Shown: positions 13,200 through 25,524 of the stretch, one piece after another | Position numbering within the stretch: the stretch's first letter is position 1 | Layout: each line of letters begins with the position of its first letter | DNA from: Sclerodactyla briareus | Taxonomy: Eukaryota > Echinodermata > Holothuroidea > Dendrochirotida > Sclerodactylidae | NCBI GenBank assembly: GCA_026419785.1 | Contig: JAODTK010005657.1 | Span: forward strand, 1-64,000 | DNA length: 64,000 bases | Reading direction: 5' to 3' | Program-made: the position numbers and the translations under genes | The notes under the pieces: model-generated | Seen by the model: the letters and a program-made list of their open reading frames with translations, nothing else | Database searches by the model: none | Told to the model about the DNA's origin: nothing

Positions 13200-13850
13200 A
13201 TATCGTATATTTTTGCCTCTATTTGCAGGTTTTTCGCAAATTTCTTCACAGTTCGTGCGATTTACACGAAACGTGGTGGTTGTGGGTAGTGTTGGAGCCA
13301 AAAAAACAGGTGACAAGTAGGTCATCCGAGGTTCAAGTTGCCATTTTGGCCAGTAGCCTAACCTTAATATAGCAGAATGTATGTGATATTCAAACTTAAT
13401 TGGATTTCAGATTGAAACGTGGTGATAGGGCCAACTATCAGTGACCGCATAATTCCTAATGTGGCCGAGGGCACTGGAGGGCATCGTGACAGGACAATGG
13501 CCCAGAATAGTGGCCAATTAGCATCTAGGCAAATTATAAACTTTGTTGGATTCTCACGAAACTTGGTGAGAGATAGGACCTTCTCTAAACAGTTTTTCCC
13601 CGGTAAATTTACTCATGCCATTGAAATCACTGCAAGACTGAGGTCATTATGTGTGTTTAATTACATATCGTTAGCATAAGTAGAATAATTATGACAATAT
13701 TTTCTCAAAATTTTAGGCGATTTGACGAAACTTTATGAATAGGACTACTGCCAGTCCTGATAAATTTATTCATGCCATCAAGATCACGAGGTAAATTTGT
13801 GGGGACCTAATTGCTATTAGTCGTCCTATCAGTCAAAAGGATGAGTTTAA
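13200..13850. repeat. Degenerate tandem repeats with AAACTTGGTG-like core
   Basis: Recurring phrases of type aactttgttggattctcacg + aaacttggtg occur at about 13250, 13540 and 13720, followed by gatagggac-like text. The same phrase type recurs at 20590, 20730 and 39640, so this is an old family shared with the segmental duplication. Confidence 0.55.
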
Positions 13851-13859
13851 TACTTTCTC

Positions 13860-15480
13860 GCACAATAACATTGGACATGTTCATTGGAAGGCCAAGATGC
13901 TTCTAGGAGTTGGCTGCATCACATGGGTGCATTAACAATTTCAATAAAAACCGCCATGTATTGAAGATCATTAAGGCACTAGGGGTCAAAACTGAATTTT
14001 AGTTACTTTAGGCAAAGCACTGGGTGTGTTCATCAGAATGCAAAATGCTCCTAGCGAGGGGAGGTATAAAATGGAGAGTTGGAACAAGGTCTCATTAAAA
14101 TCTGTCATATCATTAACGGTCATTCGGGGGTCATTAGGGGGTGAAAAACTGTTTTTGCGCTATAATCGCGAGAATTGAATCTCTGCGAAGGTGGATGGTT
14201 CACCATTGTGAATAAATTGTTGACCTCCATGTGTTTGTGACCGCTGACGAATTTGACCTCTGTCGGGTGGTCCTGTGGTAAATGGTTCGAATCGAATCTT
14301 GAAATAATGTGCTATTGAGAGTTACGGCAAAAAAGTAGAAACTGGTTATTTTGCGATATGTGATAGAGCTTTGTGGCTTATGAGAGGGAAACAACTCCCG
14401 CTTCGATCGGTTACTTTGGTAGTTACAGGCGGTCAAAGTTCAATTTTATACCGTTTTCGCAAGAAACCATTGGACATGTGAATTGGAATGCAATATGCGA
14501 CTAGGAGTGGATGCATCACATGGGTGTAAACCAATTTTACATAAAAACGCCATGTCATTTGAAGGTCATTAAAGGTCACTTAGGCGGTCAACAAGATTTA
14601 GACTTTTCGGCAATAGCAGGGTGGTGTGTTCATCAGAAATGCAAAATGCTCCTGGGGGGATGTATCACAGGGAGAGTAACACTTTATAAAAATCTGTCAT
14701 ATCATTAAAGGTCATTCGAGGTCAATTGGGGTCAAATCCAAAAACCTGTTTGGGCCTATAATCGGAAAATTGAATAGTATGCGAAGGCTGGATTGTTCAC
14801 CATTGTGAATAATTGTGAGCTGCCAGGTGTGTGGACCTTGACATGAATTTGATCTCTGGCGGGGGGTCATGTGGTGGGTGAAGTCGAATCTTTGACGATA
14901 AATGTGCTATTAAGAGTTAGGGCAAAAAAATAGAACTGCGTTTTGGCAATGATGAGTGAGCTTTGTGTGCTGTATGGAGAGAAACCAACTCCCGCTTCGA
15001 TCGGTTACTTTGGTAGTTACAGGGCGTCAAAGTTCCATTTCATTACCTTTTCGCAAAACATTGGACAGTTCATTGGAATGCAATGATATTCTAGGAGTGA
15101 ATGCATCACTGGAGTGTAACAATTGTCATAAAAACCGCAGTCGAAGGTCATTAAAGGGCAGTAGCGAGGTCAAAACTGATTTAGTACTTTTCGCAATAGC
15201 ACGGGTGTGTTCATCGAATGCAAAATGCTCCTGGACGTGGATGTATCACATGGAGTTGTAAAAGTAACAATTCGCATAAAAACTGTCCTATTCATTAAAG
15301 GTCATTCGAGGTCACTTAGGGGTCAAAACTGTTTTTTGGCTTAAGCGGGAAAAGTGAATATCTGCCGAAGGCTGGAGGTTCACCATTGTGATCTAATGTT
15401 GACCTGCATGCGTGTTGTGACCTCTCTGACATGAATTTGACCTCTGTACGGGTGGCCATCGTGGTTAAAGGTCGAATATT
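13860..15480. repeat. Tandem array, about 600-bp units (2.7 copies)
   Basis: The phrase ttggacatgttcattggaa recurs with variation at about 13873, 14471 and 15060. The phrase ctttgtg...actcccgcttcgatcgg recurs at 14369 and 14961, giving a period of 590-600 bp. Units are rich in aaggtca/gaggtca and tgacct. Its core (actcccgcttc-atcgg ... gttacaggggtcaaagtt) is recognisably related to the satellite at 25.5-28.6 kb. Confidence 0.85.
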
Positions 15481-15562
15481 GAATAAAATGTGTATTAAGA
15501 CCGCACCTGTCCGGGCTGTGGGGTGCCTCATAACACAATTAACAAGGCCATTAGGGAATGAC

Positions 15563-15713
15563 CCATTTACCTGACAAGTGTGGTCGCTTCACAAGTCTAT
15601 GAATGGCTTCTTTCCCACGAGATTGTCCGGTTTCAGTCACCAAATTTCTGACTGAATAAGAGCATGCGGGGATAATACGTCTGGCGGTTTACCCCGCCGA
15701 CATTTTCTAGTTA
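15563..15713 (+). repeat. Dispersed 150-bp repeat, inverted partner at 62.54 kb
   Basis: From ggaatgacccatttacctg to gccgacattttctagtt this matches, in reverse complement and with scattered differences, 62541-62697. Shared landmarks are acgtctggcggtttacc, tgtccggtttca and ccaaatttct. Homology stops abruptly at both ends, as for a short mobile element. Confidence 0.8.
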
Positions 15714-16232
15714 TAGTTGAAACGCTTTCTTGTGTTTTTCCCGCGCTTACATTAAGTAACCGAAAATTACCTATGGTGGAATTTGAGGTGCTGGTTATGT
15801 TCCTTATGCGAACAATGCTTCCTTTTGAGGCTATATGCGAGAACAATTCCTTCATTTTTGCAGAAGATATTTAGAGCCGTTTTACGCCTTTAGCTTCCAT
15901 GTATTTAGCGTTGCCGATAGTCACTATATTGCCGAGGCCCAAATAGCAGGGAGCAAACACCAAATGTGTAAATTTGGTAAGATACACCACTTAATTGAGT
16001 GATACAAACTATGTGTGTCATTATTAATGCTAACATATAGGCTTAAAATTCCACGAGTATATCTAATAGGCCTCATAAACATCTGACCGACCTCCTACAA
16101 GACCACACAAAGTGATGCTGCAACCTGTGATGATCCAACCTAGGTGGGTAGTTTCTACATTCTTCCGGTGGGGAACCCATAAATTTTTTTTCCAAATCTC
16201 CCTATGAAAACTATGAAACAATATAGGGAATC

Positions 16233-16290
16233 ATGCAGTGGCGTACCCACGGGGAGGGGTTCGGGGGATTGACCCCCTCCAAAAAATAAA
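16233..16290. mobile_element. Transposon-end motif CAGTGGCGTACC
   Basis: Reads gcagtggcgtacccacgggg and then G/C-rich text. The same terminus bounds the 271-bp element at 17452 and appears inverted at about 32004-32014. No matching right end found nearby, so this may be a fragment. Confidence 0.45.
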
Positions 16291-16859
16291 ACACTAAAAT
16301 TGAGAGAACGATAAAAAAAGCTTGAAAGATATCATCGGTATTAAATACGTTTTTCCACCCAAATATTGACCACCATTTGGAGTCTGAGGCAGCGAGAATC
16401 GCATTTTTCGCCCCCCACCCCCTCCCCCGCCCAGTGTGAGCCAGGATTTCCCCCGAGTGGGGTCCGAGTTGCCCGCGAGCCTCACACTACCTTCTAGGTC
16501 AAACCTGCATTTTTATGTTTATTTTCTTGAGGAAATATATCAATGTGGAAGCATTATCAGTGGCATCCCACGCAAAATCAGGCAGGGACATTCGAAGATA
16601 TCCATAGGATTGGGTATCCTAGCCACATTGTATAGTCGTAGGGAGATGGAGACGCGTTCTTAAACGCGAGCGAAGAACCGGCAATATTAAATTAAATATA
16701 AAATGAAGTAAAATATAAATGTTCAGATTTAATAGAGGAATGTCACTTATTAAAAGGCTGGAAATTCTAGTGTTCGGGTTGAAAGGCCCTCGTCGGGGTG
16801 TGTACCTTTACATACCCATTGGGCTCCCCGACGAGATGGAAAAATTCCCCAGACCGGGG

Positions 16860-16945
16860 AGGGGGCCAGGCTTCCCGAAGGAGGGCCTTCCACCCCCCCC
16901 TTTCCTGCTGGCGCCACCTTTGACCCCCCCCCCCCCCGCCGCACG
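16860..16945. repeat. C/G homopolymer-rich stretch
   Basis: Runs of C at about 16890-16900 and 16924-16938, with ggggaggggg at 16856. Overlapping open frames on both strands are proline/glycine-rich artefacts of the composition. Confidence 0.7.
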
Positions 16946-17289
16946 CCGAAGGGTCAGGGTCAGTGCCTTCGAGTCGGGCCAATTGACAGTGGCACCCTCG
17001 TTCCTGGGAATCTTGAATGTGGAAGGCGCTTTTAAACCAAAATCAGCCGGGGGTGACGTTGTCCGGAAAATCATTTTGGGTGACTTTACTGCTCGATGCA
17101 GACATAGGAGATAATATTTGCATGTCTTGTCTTCCACTGTCGTATGGTATAATTGCGAGCAGGGGATCGAACCTATTCAAAGCCCAGCAAGGTACACGCG
17201 ATAGGGAATGCCTCTTGGCGACTTAAACTGTAGGGTGTGGTCACACGCAGACGGGAACTTGCAAACTGCCTACCCTCGTTTGTTCCTGC

Positions 17290-17400
17290 TTCAACTCCTT
17301 GTGTGAGCGACCAGCAACAGGTTCCATTTTGAATGAATGGCCTCGACCGGGAATAGAACCTCGGTATCCAGGGGGGAGGTCGACGGCTCTACCTTTTTTG
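17290..17400 (-). mobile_element. tRNA-derived SINE-like head
   Basis: On the minus strand a tRNA-like sequence: GGTAGAGCC (A-box 3' part, complement of 17386-17393) and GGTTCTATTCC (B-box-like, complement of 17350-17360), spaced as in a tRNA-derived pol III promoter. No intact cloverleaf. It lies just outside the left edge of duplication unit 1. Confidence 0.55.
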
Positions 17401-17451
17401 ACTAACCCTCGCGTTGATAATGAACTACAGGTTTTTTCGTGCGTGACGACC

Positions 17452-17722
17452 CAGTGGCGTACCCCCCCCCTAAGACCCCCCATGAACCAATTGACCAATG
17501 AATTTCAACACAAACTGATTTTTTCGCAGTCAAGAGAGGTTTCAGCTGTATTTAGCAAACAACGCAGCAGCATGCGTCTCAAGGCCCAAAACGTGTACCT
17601 ATTGGCCAATAGGGAGGTTGAGGTTCATTAATGAGGGCGCACTCCCTTGGGTTCCGACGTAACCCCCACCCCCTCCCCCCCCCCCTCACCTCTCCAAGAC
17701 AAATCTCTCCGGTACGCGCTGG
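17452..17722. mobile_element. 271-bp TIR element (MITE-like), unit 1 only
   Basis: Starts CAGTGGCGTACC and ends GGTACGCGCTGG, an imperfect terminal inverted repeat. In unit 2 the flanks join directly (cgtgactgatcacatg at about 33880), which is the empty site. The interior is rich in C runs. No transposase and no clean target-site duplication, so superfamily is open; a hAT-like origin is a guess. Confidence 0.7.
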
Positions 17723-17724
17723 GA

Positions 17725-20480
17725 CTAATCACATGCGCCATTGTCAATAATCGACCTCGGAAGGCCCCGTCTGGCTCCAAGAAGCCTGGTGTAGCACATT
17801 AACGCGGCGTGGCAACAGATGTGCAGCTCAGCCTGGGCAGTCGTTCTGGAGTCGGATACAAATGCGGGCCCCGGCTGAGCAGAGATGATCAGACTTGAAA
17901 TTCGCAACGCCTCAGGTAGGACCGACAGGTAAATTTCTAGTACACGGTTGAGGACATCGAGACAGGAAGGTAACGGCAAGACTTAATTGATAAGAATCTT
18001 TTCAGGAAGCTGCGGCACCAGAGCAGTGAGACGAGGGGACCGAAAGCGGAGAGCAGTCTCCTCGTGAGTCACACCCAACTGGCTTATAGAGGCGACATTC
18101 AAGAACTGCCTGACCTAGCTTTGGCAGCACAAGGGAGAGATCCTTGACTATCATATGCTTCCAGGCCCAGGTCTTATAATGTACAACGTACATTTAGGAT
18201 ATGACATGGTTGCCTCTCTTAGACATTTTTGAAGGTGAACCACTGTAAAGTGTGAACCGTCTTACAATCGAGGTCATTCGAGAGGCATTGAATCAATCGA
18301 AGGGTGGATAAGCCGCTCCGGCTCCGTGACATGTATCCAGAGAGGCTTTGGGATAGCAAGGACAGGCCGTCCTCAATTGTGGAGAATAGTTCGGGTAGAA
18401 GGTCACAAAAAACAGGATTCCCCACGCATTTTATCCAAAATATTGAGGAAACTCCGTAGGGAGGTATAACGAGGGACAGCTTGTCTTAATGATAAATTGT
18501 TGACTGGTTTTGTGGTTTTACCAAACCTGGACCACGAAGAGATGTCCCTGTCTGCTGATCTTTCGCTACAGGACATTTTACCAGTGTAATGCCTCTAAGC
18601 TAATCAGTTCTACGACAGGCGTTTTTGAAAGTTCACGAGCTCAAGAAATCACGGAAGGACGGCTTTACTTCTCATGTATCGGGCGACATGCAACCAGACA
18701 CGTTCATTCGATTTTAGATTGTGATTGCCGCGAAGGTGCTCCAATGAGGGGAGTCCCTTTCATATTTATATACCATCCTACAGAATTGTACCCTCTTGTG
18801 CATCGATTAAACTTATTCATGCTATAACTTGATTCTAGTCACAGTATAGGTACCTGTGTGACACCGTTAGTGCGAACAGGACGTGATTGTGATAAAACGG
18901 GCATTTAAGAAGTCTTATGAGACAAGTACTTGGAGCGCTGGTAGTCAATGACATAGAACGGATGGGAGGGGGGAATTAGATGCGCATTTTCAGAAAATAC
19001 ACACAGTGAAAACGATGTCGTGTTCTCAATTTAACAAAGATGCTCATTTTATGTATAGGCCACGGGGCTGAATGAACTTGAGGACACAATTCTGTCCACT
19101 TCTTCGGGGAGACATCTTTCAGTAAAATGTATTGTACTTACGTTTGTAAGGCATATTCCAGGTACATATGGGTCAAATGACCTGATTGCTGAGGTTCAGG
19201 GTAGGGTTTCGGGGTCTAATCAGAAAGCACGCAGACATGCGGATTGCTCGCAAACTCCGACCAATTTCAGCTTGTAAAGATATGGCCATGGGACCTTCGA
19301 AAAATACACAGCTTGTGTGAAAACCCCAAAACACGAAGCTACACGACAGCTGTGTACACATCCATTCCGCGTTAGTGTAGAAATAACACGATGTTTGTAA
19401 ACCCATCTCACACAAATACTGTGTGAGCTGGTGAGTGTCACGCAACAGCTGTATAACTGGTGATGTAAACGATGGCTTGCGATGCGTAAAGCGCGTAATG
19501 TGTAATACTAACTACATTGGAAAGTCAGAAGGTGATTGAAAGTGATCTTGCCGCTACCCATGGATCCAGTGTTAGACATAGCAACGAAGGTCTACAATTC
19601 TCTGAGTACACGATTCGACATTAAGTAGTTCTGTCCGAACTGCAACGAGACGGTAGAGCGGAAAGTGAAAAACGGGTAATCAGTTCCTTGTGGCCTCTTG
19701 AGAACGTTGAAAGAACATCGTTCAAGAGAAACACAAAGTTGTAACTGCAGAAGATGTCCAAAAGATCATCGCGGGATAGGGTAAGAGACATCTGACCACC
19801 TCCCACCACAAAGAGCTGAAGGCGATCTCAGTGAAGAAGTTTTGGAAGAGATAAACGAAAGGGAGAGAAGGAAAAAAATTGCAATCATGTTTCGAGCCCG
19901 GAAGTGAAGAGCCACCTGAAAACAGGAGAGAATGACCGCGACCGGAAAATACTGAAGGAAGTTGGAGGGGAAATGAATGTCACCATCAGGGATGAGACGT
20001 TCGAGCGTGATAAGACCTGGAAGAAATCAGACGACAATGTCAGTCGACCATTACTGGTGCAATTTAGCCAACGAAACTGTTAAAAAGTCACTTTCACGAA
20101 CATAAACAAATTACGGAATGTTACTGGTGAGTTACAGAACATCTTGTTGCCATGACATGACACTCAAGGTAAGGGAAAACTAAAGGCGCTGAAAGCAGAA
20201 GCAAAAGAGAGGAAGATGAACCAGCAGCAAAATCAGATACAGGGAAGGAGATCATCTCGGGAATAGATACCTAGAGGGCTCCATTTCTAAACTAGGGAGT
20301 CTCCAAACAACTGTAAATAATGTAAATATCCTGCGTTAAATAACTGTTTGTATACAATTTAATTCAGATTCCCTCAAATCTAAAACCTGGTACACATGGT
20401 GGCCAGTGAAATCTCGTCTGAGTTCGGAAGTTGACATCATGTATGCCTCATGATGCCCTCTATTTTGCAGATTTTAAACG
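17725..20480. other. Noncoding part of duplication unit 1
   Basis: Aligns with 33876-34088 and 37044-39420 in unit 2. Short frames only, and they differ between the two units because of indels, which argues against protein coding in either. Lys/Glu-rich-looking text around 19830-20280 has no intact frame. Confidence 0.6.
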
Positions 20481-20860
20481 AGAATACTGAGTTTAAATCC
20501 GATTTACATGAAACGTGGGTGGGGACAAACTTTGGCCCCGAATAAACATGGACGTGGTATTTCAAAATCACCAGAGGTCAAATTCGTGTTTTTCGCAATT
20601 GTTCTAACTTTGTCGGATTTTGACAAAACTCGGTGGATGTGGATTGTTGCTAGGCCTAAACAAACATGAAGGTCATTTCAAAGGGCACAGGTGGTCATAT
20701 TTGCATAAGTTATGAAATTTTTCTAACTTTGTCGTATTTAAACAAAACTTGTGGACTAAGTGCACCTGAACAACAGGTAGGGCATTCCAAAGTCACCGGA
20801 GGTCGCATGGATTATGATGTGATGGTGCTTCCTCGAAACGAAATCCACAAAGGCTGTTTC
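20481..20860. repeat. Degenerate tandem repeats, about 115-120 bp
   Basis: Phrases ctaactttgtcggattttga + caaaactcggtgg recur at about 20600 and 20725 with a related copy near 20500. The unit-2 counterpart is 39500-39870. Related to 13.2-13.85 kb. Confidence 0.6.
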
Positions 20861-21479
20861 TGCGAGAGTTTACACGTCGGCGGTTTCCCGACTGAACATG
20901 TATAGTTACCTCTTGCAGCCTGGATTATTCGACAGGTCGGATAACGTGTATCATAGTGCTTCTTCGTAGACCATTGGAGTGATCATCCAATTTGACTATA
21001 TTGTGAACAAGCGTGACTTTTGATAATAAAGTGTACCTCAAATTATACGAAAGGGTGTTGAAATTGTTATGGCTGTCGATTACGCGGAAATGGTTACATT
21101 TGGTTACATTCCCCGATGACATTAGGCTGGCAGTCGGAATGAATCTTCGTGTAGATAATCTGTGTAGTGAAGGAGACAGGTGTGTCATGTACGGTGTTTG
21201 TGTAGATTATTCAATTAACAACCACGGCCTAATTGGTGGTAGTCAATGATGTTCACAGACATAGCATTTGCATTCGGGAGATTGTATTTTCGGACTGCTT
21301 GTAAAAAAAATATCAAAAAAAACCTTAAATTTTATTGTCATCGAAAATTTATTGGTGAAATCTTATGAAAGTCGGCTTGTTCCAAACTGCCGTCGGCTTA
21401 CCGTATACCTCGTCTAGTCATATTTTACGAAATCAAAGGTGTGAATTCCTAACTTTCATATGGTTATACAGTGAAATCA

Positions 21480-22925
21480 CAAACATTTCAGTGTACTGAA
21501 CTATGGTATAGCCGAGTGGTAGCTTCCACCCGATGTACCCTGTATATCACAGACTGTCTAGTGCCAATCAGTTATGAGTCTACCAAAGAGGGCGGCAACT
21601 TTCATCGGCTTATTACTCTGAATATCACAGACGTGTCTGTTTGCCAACAGATATTAGTTCTAGCAAAGAGGCAAAGTTTCTTCTGCTCTATACCCTGAAT
21701 ATCACAGACAAGTCTAGTGCCAATCAGTTATGAGTCTAGCAACGAGGCCAAAACTTTATCGCGTTATCCCTGACTATCAGAGAATGTCTAATGACGATCG
21801 TATGATTCTTGCAGCGTGGCAACTTCATCTGTTATCTATCTTGGATTACCACAGGACATGTCTAGTGCCAAATAGTTATGAGTCTAGCAGAGTGGCAACT
21901 TTCATCTTAGCTTATATCGTTGGATACCACCAGGACAGTGTCTAGAGCAAATCATTATGAGTCTAGCAGAGTGGCAACTTTCCTCTGCTTATATCTTGGA
22001 TACCACAGATTATATTTTGTCTAGTGCCATCAGTATGGAGTCACGAGTGGCAACTTTTATCTGCTTATACCGAATATCACCAGGACATGTCTAGTGCCAA
22101 CAGGGTATGAGTATTAGAAAAGAGGGGCAACTTTGATCTGCTTATACCCTGAATATCAGAGACATGTCTAATGCGGTCGTATGCAGTTTGCCAGAAGAGT
22201 TGGCAACTTTCATCGGTTATCTTGGATACCACAGACATGTCTAGTGCCAATAAGTTATGAGTCTAGCAGAGTGGCCAACTTTATCTGCTTAATATTGGAT
22301 TACACAGATATGTCTAGGACAATCAGTTATGAGTTACCAAAGAGGCACTTTAGCTGCTTATACCTCTGTATATCACAGACGTGTCTAGTGCCAATCAGTA
22401 TGAGTGTAGCAAAGAGGCAACTATCTGAATATACACTGAGGTATCACGCGAAGGTCTAGTGCAATCAAGTTAGAGTCTAGCAAAGATGGCAACTATGATC
22501 CGCTTTTATACCACTGAGATCACAGACGTGTCTAGTGCCAATCAGTTATGAGGTTTAGCAAAGAGCAACTTGATCTGCTTATACCCTGAATATCACAGAC
22601 AAGGCTTAGTGCCAAATCAGGATGAGGTCTAGCAGAGTGGCAACTTCATATATTATATCTCGGATACAACAGACATGTCTAATGCCATCAGTTTGACTCA
22701 GCAAGTGGCAACTTTCATCTGCTATACGCTGAATATCACCTACGTGGTCTAGTGCCAATCATCTATGAGTTAGCAGAGTGACAGTTCCTTCGGCTATATA
22801 TACCTGTTTACAATGACAGAATGAACGTATCTGGTGACAATCAGCAATGGGTTAGCAGAGTGGCCAGCTTTTCGGCTATACTCTGATTATCAAGGGCGTG
22901 TTTAGTGCCAATCCTAAAAAGTGTT
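21480..22925 (+). repeat. Tandem array, about 74-bp units, roughly 19 copies
   Basis: Each unit reads approximately: tatcacagacgtgtctagtg, ccaatcagttatgagtctag, cagagtggcaactttcatct, gcttataccctgaa. Starts occur about every 70-78 bp from 21540 to 22900. Units vary by substitutions and 1-2 base indels. The unit-2 counterpart has about 11 units. Confidence 0.9.
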
Positions 22926-24019
22926 CAGGAATAAGACTTTTTTCGTGAACATTTGTATCACCTTCTCCTCCTTTTTTTATTTTTTAAACGTGCCTAAGTC
23001 CTAACCATATGCAATATATCGCAATTGAACCGTACGCTCATCAGTTGTGACATAGTAACGAATTGAACACTTCGAAATCAGTTTGGAGAGACATTCAATA
23101 GTGAACACGGTTCTTAGAGGACAAGTGTCTTAGAGGTGTTAGTGCGTACGGGGGTCCTTCTTCGCGTTCGATGTTGAAAATTCTCTCAAGAGTGACCTGC
23201 CTCATATCGAACTGTATATTGAAGGGTTAGAGCGGTATAGCACCAGCACCTAGTGCCCTTTCGTAGCGGCTGTTAGTTTCGGCCCTAGGGTCTGTCGACC
23301 ACTATCAATCAGTTTATCCTTGCGACTGAGATGTCACGACTGATGATTGATTGGCGTTTTTTCCCCCTCAGGACGAAAACGAACGCGTCAGAACAAACAA
23401 TCGTCGTTCCGGAATATGAAGTTGGAATTTCAAAAAAAAGGACATGAGTTCAGTCAAGCGATTCCTGAAGTGACATTATCATGCTGTTGTTCTGTGGGCA
23501 CTCTTAGATACTCGAATTTGGATTATTTAGTGTATCGTATATCCTTCTTCGTACGCATGAGAACGTAATCAGGGATGTCACTGTTTGATTGAGGACGAGA
23601 GGATTTTTCTGATGTCACCTCACGAGTCAACGAGGAACGCGGTACTGGGGAATATCTCCGTAAAGGAATTAAGGAAGACATGTTAGAGACGGACAATCGA
23701 AGTACCATATGGAAATAGTCACGTTTCAAATCGTAGGCATAGCCCACTTATAGACAAGGCGTCGCCCGTGTCTGCGGGATGCGGGATCAGTAGTTCTTCT
23801 ATTGTCAATGCAAGCAATAACAAGGACTTCCATGTGTCGCTTACTATTTTGGTATTAGTATTTAACAGTAACAGCATACTCATTAGTGGCCCCAATATCA
23901 AATTCGTAAGGAATTACCATTGACCATGTATACTAAAGGAGTATAAGTTTTGTGGAAATGTGACTAAAATTGCATAAATTATGCACAATAGTCAACATCA
24001 ATTGACCCATTTTCTCACT

Positions 24020-24420
24020 TTAAATATCTCAGGACCAATGGAGGGACACACTTAATACATTCATGCGGAATCCAACAAACTCGAACATTTGCGTGAATGG
24101 AGCATTTTATACGGTACCCACTATATAACCCCCAGTGACTCGAGTCAATGTTAACATTTTTGGGGACTAAAGTTAGACCATACCCATCAAGCTTCATGAA
24201 AATCGAACAAACTCTGAAATTTAGAATTGACCATGCAGAATAGACCACACTGAATGACCTCCAGTGACCTCCAATCTATGTTAAAAAATGTTGGAGAGTA
24301 AAGAAGGGTAATCATATTTACCAGTTTCATGAGAATCCGGTGAACTTTACAATTACGCATGATTATGCAAATTAGACATGTTGAATGACCTCCATTGACC
24401 CTTGAACCATATTACGGTGT
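24020..24420. repeat. Tandem repeat, about 120-bp units
   Basis: Three units around the phrases cccccagtgactcgagtcaa, acctccagtgacctccaatc and acctccattgacccttgaac, each followed by atgttaa-like text and a 'gagaatcc' motif. Counterpart at 46760-47110. Confidence 0.7.
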
Positions 24421-24519
24421 ATCGCCACTATCATAAGTCAATGCACAATTCGTTGCTATAATACGGCCGTGTGTAAATATAGAATGTGGTATCAGCCTGC
24501 GGAACTCGCAGGTTTTCCC

Positions 24520-25080
24520 GAAGTGGACATATAACTTGGTTCACTCCTCAGACATATACTGCCCGCAGTGTTCACATCATATAACTCAAGTCTCGATCCT
24601 CACACACACTGTTGTTCATCTAAATATTGACTCAGTCCTCAGGCTCCTTGCTGTGCAGGTTTGAATCATATAACTTAGCCTCAATCCTCAGGAACACTCC
24701 CAGCAGCATGTTCATATAACTTGATTCAGTCCTCGTGCACACTGCTGCCCGCAGTGTTCACATCTTATAACTCGATCTCAATCCTCAGAAACACTGTCTC
24801 CAGCAGTGTCGTCATATAACTTGATTTCTCTCCTCAGCCACACTGTTGCCCGCAGTGTTTACAACATATTACTGGATCTCAATCCTCAGAAACACTGTTG
24901 CCCGCATTCAAATAACTTGGTTCCAGTACTCTTTTGAGTACTGGAACCGAGTTATTTGTGCTACCCGCAATGTTTAGGCTACATATAATTGGTATCAGTC
25001 TTCTGGCTTCGCTAGTGTCGCACTGTTTTACCTAGAAATCGGTTTCAGTCATCACACTCACTGTGCCCACAGTTTATAAC
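24520..25080. repeat. Tandem array, about 60-bp units
   Basis: Units of type ataacttgattcagtcctc + cacactgctgcccgcagtgttca, repeated about nine times. Counterpart at 47210-47780 in unit 2. Unit-1/unit-2 homology is lost at about 25075. Confidence 0.85.
24909..24958. repeat. 23-bp stem hairpin
   Basis: Left arm begins aaataacttggttccag and continues tactc; after a 4-base T loop the right arm gagtactggaaccgagttat + ttg is its reverse complement with one G-T wobble. A matching hairpin is retained at 47646-47687 in unit 2. Confidence 0.85.
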
Positions 25081-25357
25081 GTGGTTCGTGTCACCGGACC
25101 ACACTTTTGCCCGTGATTAGTGATTAGCATTGTTATTTCTGAGAGTTCTATCGTGTCAAGATATACAATATATACCTATGAAACTATTCGGTACACGCCA
25201 ACGTCGTCTTAAGTGTGGATTATTTTCCTGTCCAAAGTGGGGCACTAGCCCCCCCCCCCCCTCCCTTATATTGCATATTACCAGTTAGAGGTTTTCGTCC
25301 TGGCCACGGACAAAGGAATCTATGCGGTCACGCAAGTATGTGGTGTTTGGTGCCGGT

Positions 25358-25367
25358 GTGTGTGTGT

Positions 25368-25411
<44 letters not shown>
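25358..25411. repeat. (TG)n microsatellite
   Basis: About 50 bp of nearly pure tg dinucleotides. The overlapping Val-Cys-repeat frames are artefacts. Confidence 0.95.
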
Positions 25412-25412
<1 letters not shown>

Positions 25413-25524
25413 TTGTATGTGAACCTTTTGTCCGGACGATTCTGAAAACCAAGCAGTATCGAGTTCATATTCAGCGTATGTTCATCATGTGGTGTAGTTT
25501 ATCCTTATTTTTCCCCTGTGCCTA

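Noticed and set aside
19800..20290. Possible Lys/Glu-rich coding exon
   Set aside because: No intact frame, and the unit-2 counterpart differs by indels that would break any frame.
21480..22925. CRISPR array
   Set aside because: Units of about 74 bp are contiguous tandem copies with variation throughout, no repeat/spacer alternation and no cas genes; the DNA is eukaryotic.
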